Origin: Marivirga aurantiaca
GTDB lineage: Bacteria; Bacteroidota; Bacteroidia; Cytophagales; Cyclobacteriaceae
Length of the DNA: 64,000 bases
Assembly: GCF_016679925.1 (NCBI RefSeq)
Contig: NZ_JAEQBW010000003.1
Span: forward strand, 124,001 to 188,000
Reading direction: 5' to 3'
Within the stretch, counting starts at the first letter, position 1. Each line of letters begins with the position of its first letter. Of the stretch, positions 8,728 through 16,965 are shown piece after piece. Under the pieces are notes generated by a model, which was not told the origin of the DNA, made no database searches, and saw only the letters and a program-made list of their open reading frames with translations. A program made the position numbers and the translations under genes.

Positions 8728-10386
8728 ATGAAGAAATTAGCGAAATTTTTATTAGTAATAATATGCATTCCTTTTGCATGTGTTCAAAATTCCAATGAAA
8801 ATACCCCCCTAAAAAGAAACGGAAACAAACCCAAACTAGTAGTAGGAATTGTCATTGATCAGTTCCGTCCGGATTACCTGACACGCTATGCCGAACATTT
8901 CTCAGAAGATGGATTCAAAAGATTGGTAGCTGATGGATTCTACAATAAAAACACTCACTTCAATTATATTCCCACTTATACAGGCCCGGGACATGCCTCT
9001 GTTTATACAGGTACCACGCCTGCCACGCATGGTATTATTGGTAACGACTGGTATGATAGAGAATTGAAAAAAACAGTTTATTGCGCTGGGGATACGGCTG
9101 TTCAAACGGTTGGCTCCGAATCACGTCAGGGCTTAATGTCTCCTCACAGGATGTTGAGCAGTACTATTACAGATGAATTGAGCTTTGCCACTAACTTCCG
9201 ATCCAAAGTGGTAGGAGTAGCGATAAAGGATCGTGGATCAATTTTGCCAGCAGGTCATAATCCTACAGGAGCTTTCTGGTATGATAGCAGTACAGGCGAT
9301 TTTATCAGCAGCTCTTATTATGATATTGCAGCATTGCCACAATGGGTTCAGGATTTCAATGCGCGCAAACTAAGCGATAAATACCTGGATAGTGCCTGGA
9401 CGCTATCCATGGAGGCTGAAAAATATACCCAGTCGACAGCAGATGATAAAGCATACGAAACTGTAGTAAAAGGGAAAGAAAAAGCTGTATTCCCTTATGA
9501 TTTGAAAGAGTTAAGGGAGAAAAACGGAAATTTTAAATTATTGCCCAGCACCCCTTTCGGAAATACTATCAGTACAGATTTAGCCATTGCAGCCATTGAA
9601 GGGGAGCAAATGGGGCAAGATAGTATTACTGACTTCCTGGCTTTGAGCTATTCTTCCACCGATTATATCGGGCATGGCTTTGGCCCCAGATCGGTAGAGG
9701 TGCAGGATACCTACCTAAAGCTGGACCAGGATATAGCCCGTCTGTTGAATTACCTGGATGAAACTGTTGGGAAAGATGAATATTTGATATTTGTCACCTC
9801 TGACCACGGCTGTGCGGAAGTGCCTTCCTATATGACCTCCAAAAAAATGCCGGCAGGATACTATAGCAGTAAAAACTATAAGGAATCCATTCAAACGGCT
9901 TTGACTGAAAAATATGGAAATGGAGATTGGCTGGAATATTATAGCAATGAGCAATTTTTTCTCGACCATGATTTAATAGCAAAAAAGAAAATCAAACTGG
10001 ATGAAATTCGCCAGTTTGTGGTAGATCAATCATTGAAATTGGAAGGTGTGGCCAAAGCTTATTCCGCTTCCGATATGCAACAAATTGAATTTACTGAGGG
10101 CATAGCCTCCGCATTGCAGATGGGCTACCATTTTAAAAGATCAGGAGATGTATTGTTGGTGCTGGAACCGGGTTGGTTTCATCAAACAAGTATAGCCACC
10201 ACCCATGGTAGCGGCTATGCTTATGACAGCCACGTGCCTTTGATCTGGTTTGGGGCAGGTATTAAAAGTGGTGAATCCTACAAAAGACAAAGCATTGATG
10301 ATATAGCTGTTACACTCTCATTTCTTTTGGAAACCAAATTGCCCAATGGAGCCACAGGCGAACCTGTTTTAGAGGTGTTGGAGTAA
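8728..10386 (+). CDS. pafA: PafA-type alkaline phosphatase lipoprotein
   Basis: 552 residues. Alkaline-phosphatase-superfamily enzyme that removes phosphate from organic monoesters outside the cytoplasm using two zinc ions. The lipobox IPFAC (Cys18) suggests membrane anchoring rather than free secretion. Catalytic marks align with Elizabethkingia PafA at a nearly constant offset: metal ligand Asp44 (GIVIDQFRPDY), nucleophile Thr85 in TYTGPGHAS, Asn106 in GNDWYD, Lys167/Arg169 in IKDRG. Further zinc ligands are in STDYIGHGFG, FVTSDHG and THGSGY near the C-terminus. It is monocistronic. Assignment to the PafA family is strong; preferred substrates are inferred from the family. Confidence 0.92.
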   Translation: MKKLAKFLLVIICIPFACVQNSNENTPLKRNGNKPKLVVGIVIDQFRPDYLTRYAEHFSEDGFKRLVADGFYNKNTHFNYIPTYTGPGHASVYTGTTPATHGIIGNDWYDRELKKTVYCAGDTAVQTVGSESRQGLMSPHRMLSSTITDELSFATNFRSKVVGVAIKDRGSILPAGHNPTGAFWYDSSTGDFISSSYYDIAALPQWVQDFNARKLSDKYLDSAWTLSMEAEKYTQSTADDKAYETVVKGKEKAVFPYDLKELREKNGNFKLLPSTPFGNTISTDLAIAAIEGEQMGQDSITDFLALSYSSTDYIGHGFGPRSVEVQDTYLKLDQDIARLLNYLDETVGKDEYLIFVTSDHGCAEVPSYMTSKKMPAGYYSSKNYKESIQTALTEKYGNGDWLEYYSNEQFFLDHDLIAKKKIKLDEIRQFVVDQSLKLEGVAKAYSASDMQQIEFTEGIASALQMGYHFKRSGDVLLVLEPGWFHQTSIATTHGSGYAYDSHVPLIWFGAGIKSGESYKRQSIDDIAVTLSFLLETKLPNGATGEPVLEVLE

Positions 10387-10532
10387 TTTTTTGTCTTGCC
10401 TGTGCTACAACAGCGGGAATTTTTCCTATTACTCAAGACAATCAATTTAAATATTTAATTCTTTACCATTTAATTTGAAAGAGAAATTAAAATTGGCACG
10501 AGATCTCTCCCCCTTTCCTTCAAAGGGGGACT

Positions 10533-10621
10533 CAATGCTATTAAGTTAAGACAAATTTCCTTCTCTCTTTGGAGAAGGATAAAGGTTGAGGTTTAAATTA
10601 AAGCTTAACTTAATAGCATTG
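10533..10621. mobile_element. MITE-like element, copy 1
   Basis: 89 bp bounded by perfect 18-bp terminal inverted repeats, CAATGCTATTAAGTTAAG at the left and its reverse complement at the right. The match extends two more bases on each side (CT/AG). The core holds CCTTCTCTCTTTGGAGAAGG and an AAAGGTTGAGG tail. There is no room for a transposase, so it would need one supplied in trans. It sits inside another intergenic repeat, which indicates insertion into an existing repeat. Confidence 0.65.
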
Positions 10622-10889
10622 AGGAAATTTCAACCAAAGGCTAATATCTTTTTAATCAGGCCTTAGCAGTCTTTGAGCTGAACTTCAAAAGAAATAACTT
10701 GAAACTTATGTGTTTGTCTGAAGCCTCAGTTTTTTTGACTCATCCCGATCCCGAGTACTCGGGACCACCCTTCTCTTCACAAAAGAGAAGGGAATATTAG
10801 GAGTAATCAATTTCAAATAATCTTTGTACTTGTTTTGAGGGTTACATAGATTCTCACGAGATTTCTCCCCTTTCCTTCAAAGGAGGACT

Positions 10890-10978
10890 CAATGCTATTA
10901 AGTTAAGACAAATTTCCTTCTCTCTTCGGAGAAGGATAAAGGTTGAGGTTTAAAGTAAAACTTAACTTAATAGCATTG
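10890..10978. mobile_element. MITE-like element, copy 2
   Basis: 89 bp with the same perfect 18-bp terminal inverted repeats as copy 1 and a core differing at only a few positions. The flanks are also alike on the left, so the two either inserted at equivalent places in two copies of a host repeat or were duplicated together with it. Downstream it continues as GAAAGGGGGATTAAGGGGG, the probable second half of the interrupted host repeat. Confidence 0.65.
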
Positions 10979-11065
10979 GAAAGGGGGATTAAGGGGGATT
11001 TTTTTTTTAAAGAAAGTAAGCAATTATTAAAACACCCCTGACATACCTCTGACATAAGACCATTT

Positions 11066-11073
11066 TACCTTTG
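11066..11073 (+). promoter_or_regulatory. Bacteroidota -7 box TACCTTTG
   Basis: A perfect match to the Bacteroidota TAnnTTTG -7 consensus, 24 bases before the start of the GyrI-like gene. A matching -33 TTG is not clear. Confidence 0.5.
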
Positions 11074-11097
11074 CTATGAATCAAAAAATATAGTAAA

Positions 11098-11556
11098 ATG
11101 GAAAATGTAAAAATTGAACCCTTTCAGGTCATTGGAATTGCGGTAAGAACCACTAATGAGAATGAGCAGGCAGCAAAAGATATTGCTCAATTGTGGGACA
11201 GGTTTATGAGTGAAAATATTTTGGATGCTATTCCAAATAAAATTGATAATACTGTATATTCCTTATATACAGATTATGAGGGAGACCATACGCAGCCTTA
11301 CACAGCCATGCTGGCTTGCCGGGTAAGTCAGTTGGATATTATTCCCGATGGAATGGTAGGAAAGTCGTTTAGCGGAGGTAATTATGTTAAAATAACAGCT
11401 AAGGGTGATCTCACAAAAGGGTTGATAGTGAATGAATGGTCTAAAATATTTGAGCTAAATTTAGAAAGAGTGTATACGGCAGACTTTGAAGCTTTTGGTG
11501 AAAAGGCCCGGAATCCGAAAGATGCTGAAATTGACTTTTTTATAGCAGTTAAGTAA
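11098..11556 (+). CDS. GyrI-like / effector-binding-domain protein
   Basis: 152 residues with the fold pattern of the GyrI-like small-molecule-binding domain (also AraC effector-binding or Cass2-like): N-terminal EPFQVIGIAVRT, central YSLYTDYEGDHTQPYTAMLACRV, and C-terminal YTADFEAFGEKARNPKDAEIDFFIAVK. There is no DNA-binding domain, so it is a stand-alone ligand-binding protein. Family members bind hydrophobic or cationic compounds; the ligand here is unknown. It has a good -7 box and is followed within ten bases by a DUF1801 gene, so the two probably share a transcript. Confidence 0.8.
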   Translation: MENVKIEPFQVIGIAVRTTNENEQAAKDIAQLWDRFMSENILDAIPNKIDNTVYSLYTDYEGDHTQPYTAMLACRVSQLDIIPDGMVGKSFSGGNYVKITAKGDLTKGLIVNEWSKIFELNLERVYTADFEAFGEKARNPKDAEIDFFIAVK

Positions 11557-11566
11557 ATTGGGAAAT

Positions 11567-11932
11567 ATGCATAACGACCTCGATAGTTATTACCTCAACA
11601 AAGAAGAACCCAACAGGGCATGCCTGCTGGCATTACGCACTATTATTCTTGAGCAGGATAGCCAAGTTACAGAAACACGGAAGTGGGGGATGCCCTGCTT
11701 CTGTTATAAGAAAAAGATGTTTTGTTATTTATGGATCGATAAAAAAACCAATGAACCTTATCTGTTAATGGTGGAGGGGAAACACCTTGACCACCTGGAA
11801 TTGGAAACAGGCACACGCTCAAGGATGAAAATTTTCAGAGTAAACCCGCACCAAGATTTACCCCTAGCCACCATTCAATTCATTTTAAATCAAGCCTTGG
11901 ATCTGTATAGAAAGGGTACGATAAGGATTTAG
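11567..11932 (+). CDS. DUF1801 (YdhG-like) domain protein
   Basis: About 121 residues from ATG 11567; a TTG nine bases upstream would give 124. The sequence (CLLALRTIILEQDSQVTETRKWGMPCFCYKKKMFCYLW, then PYLLMVEGKHLD) matches the DUF1801 / YdhG-like fold, a small domain of unknown biochemical role that is widespread in soil and marine bacteria. It follows the GyrI-like gene with almost no gap, so co-transcription is likely. Confidence 0.8.
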   Translation: MHNDLDSYYLNKEEPNRACLLALRTIILEQDSQVTETRKWGMPCFCYKKKMFCYLWIDKKTNEPYLLMVEGKHLDHLELETGTRSRMKIFRVNPHQDLPLATIQFILNQALDLYRKGTIRI

Positions 11933-11985
11933 TAAACAACCACAGTCTCGGTTTTTAATTTGCGCCAAAAACCCGCTAACACCTC

Positions 11986-12137
11986 ATTTCGGAATTACTA
12001 CCTACTTATAGGTATTTTGCTGTGGCTTTCGATAAATACTTAGGATTTGTTGAGGGAATGGTTTATGTTCAGCACTTTGATTACAAAAGCCGGACGAAAA
12101 CAGTGTGTAAATGTTTACAGTTGTTTATTGTCGGTTA
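11986..12137. repeat. Dispersed intergenic repeat before lone gene
   Basis: The segment ACTACCTACTTATAG-GTATTTTGCTGTGG-CTTTCGAT and a downstream block with TGTAAATGTTTACA and TTGTCGG recur at 16717-16866. The second block also recurs in weaker form near 48222-48262. A 60-codon frame that overlaps the next gene lies entirely in this repeat and is not called. Confidence 0.5.
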
Positions 12138-12201
12138 GTAAAGATAGAAAATATCAAATGAGTAGTTTGATAATAATATATATCAACAATAGCGATAGTC
12201 G

Positions 12202-12210
12202 GTTAGCTAT
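12202..12210 (+). other. Cassette-start box GTTAGCTAT
   Basis: Nine bases, 13 before the next gene. They are the exact reverse complement of ATAGCTAAC at 12927-12935, directly after that same gene. This is the arrangement expected of the R' and R'' boxes of one integron cassette. Confidence 0.5.
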
Positions 12211-12222
12211 GATAAAGCAATC

Positions 12223-12930
12223 ATGGTAAGAATATTTTTAATACTTATTTCTTTAATCAGTTTTGAAGGTTACTGCCAAGAGCTCTCACTGAATTACTAT
12301 GTATCTCAAAATGAAAAAGAAGTTGATGGACAGATTCAATTTATTAGATCAAAGTATTCATACATTACTTCTCAGAAGGAAAATTTAGACTTGTACTATA
12401 AATTTTTTATTAAAAACATCTCACGAAATGAATACAGTTCTTATCCTGAAAATAATCCTCAAATCATAGCCCCATTAAAAAGCTTAAAATCAATTTTAAT
12501 CGAATCTTCTGGGCCAGAAGGTTATGAAGAACTTATTTATAAAACAGATACATTATTTCATTATCCTGAAGCACCAACTAAGTTCTATTTTGAAAATGGA
12601 AACCTTAGATTAATTGAATACGAATATTCGTATGATTTTGATTATGAAAAAATAGAATACTACTTCTGGGATGATAAGTTAATCTTTGCATTTGTTGAGT
12701 CATGGCGACAAGCACATCCGAGTATTGGAAATATAAAAACTTTAAAACAGGAGAGATTTTATTTCAGAAATGAATCACCAATAAGAGCAATCATTAAGGA
12801 ATATCAAGGGGAGGATGATGTATCTAAAGGCATATTATCGCAACCACATATTGACCTAAACCTAACTGAAGGATTAAAAATCATTGATAAAGCCAAAGAA
12901 TTGCAGAGAATAGCAAATAATAAAATATAG
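12223..12930 (+). CDS. Secreted protein of unknown function
   Basis: 235 residues starting with a signal peptide (FLILISLISFEGYCQE), so exported. The mature part is rich in tyrosine, charged residues and beta-prone stretches (KFYFENGNLRLIEYEYSYDFDYE, then KIEYYFWDDKLIFAFVESW). No family was recognised. Its stop codon TAG lies inside the AAC-box of the following palindrome, and the gene is bounded by a self-complementary GTT/AAC box pair. It therefore looks like a single-gene cassette. Confidence 0.65.
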   Translation: MVRIFLILISLISFEGYCQELSLNYYVSQNEKEVDGQIQFIRSKYSYITSQKENLDLYYKFFIKNISRNEYSSYPENNPQIIAPLKSLKSILIESSGPEGYEELIYKTDTLFHYPEAPTKFYFENGNLRLIEYEYSYDFDYEKIEYYFWDDKLIFAFVESWRQAHPSIGNIKTLKQERFYFRNESPIRAIIKEYQGEDDVSKGILSQPHIDLNLTEGLKIIDKAKELQRIANNKI

Positions 12931-13055
12931 CTAACACTACATGTAGCTATGGCTGGCGAAGTGGTTAAAGAAAATTCAGTACATTTAAATAACATTGGTG
13001 CGAGCAGAGAGGAAAGTACTTCGAAAACCGCCAATAAAGATACTTAACGTTGTAG
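12931..13055. repeat. attC-like imperfect palindrome A
   Basis: Left arm CTAACACTACATGTAGCTAT then GGCTGGCG pairs imperfectly with the right arm CGCCAATAAAGATACTTAAC-GTTGTAG. An inner pair GTGGTT/AACCGCC adds to the fold. The right end has GTT followed within 50 bases by the next gene, and the left end has AAC directly after the previous gene: the polarity of integron attC sites. The sequence class recurs at 20720, 51761 and (shorter) 13618. Confidence 0.5.
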
Positions 13056-13094
13056 GACATTTATGCAGAACTTAATAACAAAACTAATTAGACT

Positions 13095-13607
13095 TTGGAA
13101 AACATTTTAAGTTGGCTTAATAGTTTCATAAGAGAAAACTCATTGACTTCAGTTCTTTTAGTCTCGTTAGTCCTAAATATTCTTTATGACTTACTAAAAA
13201 AGCTCTTTTTTTCCGGATTAAAATATAGTATCACAAAAACGAAACGATGGTCTTTGAGAAATATAGAATTTTTAATCAACCATCATAAAGATGAATTGAA
13301 ATCTCTGAAAAAGATTTCGGAAAATGACAAGGGAGAACTTTTAAAGTTAATTGAAGACACGTTTAATTATTTCTTCTTCGGATTAATATTTGCAGTCTCA
13401 CTTTTGTTTATTGACAAAGTAAGTAACGACTTATTCTTTTATGGTTTCCTTGGAGCTTCTACCACTCTGATTATAAAAATAACCCGGAATTTAATATACA
13501 ATTATAGACTGATTAGAAAATCGAAAAAGATAGAATATCACGAAATGAAGATCAAAAAGAGGATTAAAACTCTGAAAGAAATAATTAAGAAATCTAAAAC
13601 TGAATAA
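13095..13607 (+). CDS. Small membrane protein, function unknown
   Basis: 170 residues from TTG; no in-frame ATG gives a longer product. Hydrophobic segments at about residues 15-35 (SVLLVSLVLNILYDLL), 93-110 (YFFFGLIFAVSLLFI) and 112-132 (FYGFLGASTTLIIKI) separate a lysine-rich charged linker and a strongly basic helical tail (KKIEYHEMKIKKRIKTLKE). No family was recognised. It lies between palindromes A and B and is flanked by GTTGTA and TACAAC boxes, as expected of a cassette gene. Confidence 0.6.
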   Translation: MENILSWLNSFIRENSLTSVLLVSLVLNILYDLLKKLFFSGLKYSITKTKRWSLRNIEFLINHHKDELKSLKKISENDKGELLKLIEDTFNYFFFGLIFAVSLLFIDKVSNDLFFYGFLGASTTLIIKITRNLIYNYRLIRKSKKIEYHEMKIKKRIKTLKEIIKKSKTE

Positions 13608-13617
13608 GAAACGCTTT

Positions 13618-13750
13618 ACAACAAAGCCTATAGCAAATGCGGGCTGAATGCTTAAAAATGAAGATATTGCAACTGAATAAATTTACGTAAGGCGAACAAG
13701 AAAGCGGCTTCGAAATCCTGCACTTGCCATAGCCAGGGCCGTTGTGTGTA
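13618..13750. repeat. attC-like imperfect palindrome B
   Basis: Left arm ACAACAAAGCCTATAGCAAA-TGCGGG pairs with right arm CCTGCACTTGCCATAGCCAG-GGCCGTTGTGTG. The right edge carries GTTGTGTGTA, an exact reverse complement of TACACACAAC found after the next gene at 14798-14807. Confidence 0.55.
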
Positions 13751-13772
13751 AGTTGAACCAAAATCAACATTT

Positions 13773-14795
13773 ATGAAAAGAACTTTTTATTTTCTTATTC
13801 TAGTGTTAGTTCTCTCAAAAACTGCCTATGGGCAACATGAGAGCGTCACTAATAATTGGGAAACCGAAAGCATCTATGACAGTAGTCTTGGCGAAATTAA
13901 ATACCACATTTACAAAAATAAAATTAGTGACCATAAGCCTTTAATTGTCTATCTAGAAGGTTCCAGGAATTTCCCCTTGTATTGGCTAAACCCAAATGGG
14001 AGATATTCTAGTAGCATCACTTTGAATGTTAATTCAATGAGTAATGATTATCATATTGTTCTTATTAGCAAACCTAATACGCCTCTTGTTGACAGTATCA
14101 GAATAGCGCCATCAGGCAGAAAGCAATATCCTATGAAGGAAGGATATCGTGAGAAGTACAGTCTGGATTGGAGAGCAAATTCCGCTGACAAGGTCATGAA
14201 CGATGCATTAAAAAAACTGAATGTAGATAGCTCTACAGTCATTGTTTGGGGACATTCAGAAGGTTCGCAAGTGGCACCGGCCGTAGCAGTAAAGAACAAG
14301 AACGTTACCCATGTCATCTCTATGATGGGCAATTCACTCAATCATTTGTATGACTTTATCCTTATGGAAAGGCTGTCCGCCTTAAATGGTGAAAAATCAA
14401 ATGAAGAAGCACAGTCGAACATCGATTCTTTATATGTCGAATTTGAAAAAATATACAATGATCCAAAATCCACAACAAAAGAATGGTTTGGAGAAACTTA
14501 TTACAAGTGGAGTAGTTTCTCCTTGACCTCCCCACTTGAAAATATGCTGAAGCTTGACCTCCCGATTCTTTACATCGCTGGAGGAAATGACCACCATAGT
14601 ATTTTGAATATGGACTACGCAAAACTCGAGTTCTTGAGGAAAGGAAAAGACAATTTGACCTATAAAGTATTTCCAAACTGCGACCATTTTTTTATGGAGA
14701 CCAAGACCGATGAATCAGGTAAAAAAGAATGGATTGACCACTTGGATGAAGTCAATGACTTTGCTTTAGAATGGGTAACTAAAATTAATAAATAA
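13773..14795 (+). CDS. Secreted alpha/beta hydrolase
   Basis: 340 residues with a signal peptide (FLILVLVLSKTAYGQ). The mature part has the alpha/beta-hydrolase layout: strand PLIVYLEGSRNFPLYW with an oxyanion region, nucleophile elbow VWGHSEGSQVAP (Ser in GHSEG), an acid candidate in YIAGGNDHHS, and a C-terminal histidine in FPNCDHFFME. It is therefore probably an active serine esterase or peptidase acting outside the cytoplasm; substrate unknown. It is bounded by complementary GTTGTGTGTA (13741) and TACACACAAC (14798) boxes, the best example of a cassette-like gene here. Confidence 0.75.
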   Translation: MKRTFYFLILVLVLSKTAYGQHESVTNNWETESIYDSSLGEIKYHIYKNKISDHKPLIVYLEGSRNFPLYWLNPNGRYSSSITLNVNSMSNDYHIVLISKPNTPLVDSIRIAPSGRKQYPMKEGYREKYSLDWRANSADKVMNDALKKLNVDSSTVIVWGHSEGSQVAPAVAVKNKNVTHVISMMGNSLNHLYDFILMERLSALNGEKSNEEAQSNIDSLYVEFEKIYNDPKSTTKEWFGETYYKWSSFSLTSPLENMLKLDLPILYIAGGNDHHSILNMDYAKLEFLRKGKDNLTYKVFPNCDHFFMETKTDESGKKEWIDHLDEVNDFALEWVTKINK

Positions 14796-14797
14796 CC

Positions 14798-14850
14798 TAC
14801 ACACAACAATGTATACCTCAATAGGGGCTTTGTGGGTTAGGTTATTTCAG
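14798..14850. repeat. Left half of an attC-like site
   Basis: TACACACAACAATGTATACC then TCAATAGGGGC directly after the hydrolase gene resembles the left arms of the other palindromes. No matching right arm is visible before the DUF4157 gene at 14947, so the site seems truncated. Confidence 0.4.
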
Positions 14851-14946
14851 TGGTTCTAGCTATTTTGCTACGGGGACAGTGATTCACTTCGATGAGCCTA
14901 CGCACAGCGTTCTATGCAATATTCCAAAACCTGAAAAGAAAAGATT

Positions 14947-16212
14947 ATGAATACTCACGCTGACAAAATACAAGAGAATAAAAGCCAACCGGTATCTGCT
15001 TCGGTTTCTCAGATGCAGGGCAGTAGTGAGTCTACCTTTCAGTTTGTGGACAATCGACCTGAAGCAATTGCGCAAAGGAAACTGCAGGAGGTAGCGGATA
15101 ATAGTCCTCAAACCATGCAGTTGAGAGCTTTACAGGCAATGGCGGATCATTATTCTGCACAACAACAGCATCCCATTCAGAAAAAAGAAAACAACACTGG
15201 TTTACCTGATAATTTAAAGTCTGGTGTCGAAAGTCTTTCGGGCTACTCCATGGATGATGTCAAAGTGCATTACAATTCTGATAAGCCTGCTCAGTTGAAT
15301 GCTCATGCTTATGCCAAAGGAACGGATATTCATTTAGCTTCTGGGCAAGAAAAACACTTGCCTCATGAAGCCTGGCATGTTGTGCAGCAAAAGCAGGGAC
15401 GTGTTAAGCCGACCACTCAGCTCAAAGGAAAGGTAAATGTTAATGATGATGCTGGGTTGGAGAAAGAAGCTGATGTGATGGGGGCGAAAGCACTATCTTT
15501 TAACGGGGCAACAACTAATTCTGAAGAATCGAAATCAATTTCTTCAAACAATGTATCCCTTGTTCAAATGGTCAAATCAATTTCTGAAGTAGTGCCTCCT
15601 GGAAGAATATCCACTCCCCAACAATCCCTGACTCGATACAATTCATACTTGCAATCGGAGGTAAATGGTATTGCAAATCAAGGTTTACTACAAGGTTGGC
15701 AAATTGCTGCTCAACTTCAAATACTAACTAATGCCACTCAGATGATAAACGCCATGAATCCACCCACTTCTGAGCGGATCAAGGAGGTACATAACTTATT
15801 TGACCAAGTTAAACAATTCATAGTGGCGCAGCAAACACCACCGATAATCAATTTAGCCATTACCTATGGTGCTGCGCACGGTGATTTACATTTCATTGCC
15901 AACCCAACTGCCAATAAATCAGCATGGACTATTCCCAAAGTAAATGCGCTGGCACTGATGAATACAGAAATAACAAATCGTATGCAAGACATTGTACGAG
16001 CAGCTAGAGCATCTCAAAATGGACAAGTGGCACTATTACTCATTGCGGATTCGAACGGCCCCATAGGCAATTCCATTAGGAACAACAGAATTCAACGCTT
16101 TCAAATCCAATTGCAAGCAGACCTGAACAGCGGAGGAATCAGCTATCACGGTTTTCCTGATGATCAAGCACTCCACACGGGTCTTGGAGCCACTAGAAAT
16201 TCATTGGTATGA
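14947..16212 (+). CDS. DUF4157 eCIS-associated effector, payload 1
   Basis: 421 residues. Residues 1-80 form a low-complexity, Gln/Asn/Ser-rich leader with FQFVDNRPEAIAQRKLQE at ~31-48. Residues ~85-183 are the DUF4157 (eCIS core) domain with the metalloprotease-like HEAWH at 140-144. Residues 184-421 are a distinct, mainly helical C-terminal part with ITYGAAHGDLHF and ALLLIADSNGPIGNS motifs that I do not recognise. DUF4157 proteins are established cargo or toxin candidates of extracellular contractile injection systems. There is no signal peptide, in keeping with loading into an injection particle. It lacks the KKEEEELVQKKENK insert of the other three copies. Confidence 0.8.
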   Translation: MNTHADKIQENKSQPVSASVSQMQGSSESTFQFVDNRPEAIAQRKLQEVADNSPQTMQLRALQAMADHYSAQQQHPIQKKENNTGLPDNLKSGVESLSGYSMDDVKVHYNSDKPAQLNAHAYAKGTDIHLASGQEKHLPHEAWHVVQQKQGRVKPTTQLKGKVNVNDDAGLEKEADVMGAKALSFNGATTNSEESKSISSNNVSLVQMVKSISEVVPPGRISTPQQSLTRYNSYLQSEVNGIANQGLLQGWQIAAQLQILTNATQMINAMNPPTSERIKEVHNLFDQVKQFIVAQQTPPIINLAITYGAAHGDLHFIANPTANKSAWTIPKVNALALMNTEITNRMQDIVRAARASQNGQVALLLIADSNGPIGNSIRNNRIQRFQIQLQADLNSGGISYHGFPDDQALHTGLGATRNSLV

Positions 16213-16965
16213 GCAGATGTAAATTTGAAATATAACACTAACTATTCAAGTGATTAAAAAAAGCCTATGCCAACAGATAAGCGACATTAAAACGAGCGTT
16301 TGTTCAAACCTTTTAACTCCCATATAAAAAACAACCCCTCACCTATTAAAAAAAAAGTATAAATTTTTTATCCTCAAATTACCTTTCCCAGGCATCTTGC
16401 TTTGGGAAAGGTAAAAACCACGGCATCTTTTTCCTAAAACCACAGCATCTTTTTTTCAGAAACAAAATAGTGCCTTCCTACAGCGGAAATGGCATATTTG
16501 AGCCTTCCGAAAAGTCACTTATATAGCTCACATGAGTTCAATAGGATAGCATGGAAAGCGGGCAATATTTTAACGTAAAACAGAAGGGTTTATTGAAGAT
16601 GCTTTCCGGAATGAGACAGGTTTTATCCTTAGAAAATACAATATTACTATTTGTGAGAAACAACTCAGAGGCAGCCTTGAGCTGCTTCAACTTTCCAAAT
16701 TTGATGTTGGCTTATTTCAGAACCACTACCTACTTATAAGTATTTTGCTGTGGCTTTCGATCAAAAGTTAGGATATATTATGGAAAGGAAGTATGTTGAA
16801 GGGCTTAAATAAGCTTGATGACAGAGGAAATGCTTGTAAGCATTTACAAGCGTGTGTTGTCGGGTCTGGAAAATAGAAAGGAAGTATGTGCTCCAGGAGG
16901 TGCACTTAGTCACACGTTCGACAGAGTTTATGAGACTAGTAAGTAAAAATAAATTATAATAACAT
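16213..16965. repeat. Gene-free gap: hairpin and dispersed repeat
   Basis: 753 bases without a convincing gene. They contain a perfect 12-bp stem TTACCTTTCCCA/TGGGAAAGGTAA (16379-16414) downstream of the effector gene but with no T run. Next come two near-identical units CCACGGCATCTTTTT and CCACAGCATCTTTTT, and then from 16717 to 16866 the repeat shared with 11986-12137. A 62-codon frame at 16551 shows no coding signature. Confidence 0.5.

Larger units (their letters stand above)
10387..11097. repeat. Gene-free gap with two nested MITE-like copies
   Basis: No gene. Two nearly identical ~120-bp segments (about 10498-10623 and 10854-10979) each consist of a C/T-rich purine-mirror repeat (CACGAGAT-TCTCCCC-TTTCCTTCAAAGG-GGA) interrupted by an 89-bp terminal-inverted-repeat element. 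The outer repeat recurs without the insertion at 26603-26650. Between the copies is a stretch (about 10667-10707, CTTTGAGCTGAACTTCAAAA) that recurs at 28318-28357. A further hairpin with CCCGAG/CTCGGG arms lies near 10750. Confidence 0.6.

Noticed and set aside
10387-11097. Possible CRISPR array from regularly repeated blocks
   Set aside because: Only two copies, each a nested inverted repeat without unique spacers; it fits mobile elements better.
12047-12229. 60-codon plus-strand frame
   Set aside because: Repeat-derived and overlapping the start of the real gene at 12223; the signal peptide belongs to the latter.
15362-15378. HEAWH read as proof of active metalloprotease effectors
   Set aside because: DUF4157 is a shared head with unproven proteolysis; a third zinc ligand is not clear, so activity is not claimed.
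16551-16739. 62-codon plus-strand frame
   Set aside because: No recognisable protein pattern, ends in repeat sequence, weak start context.
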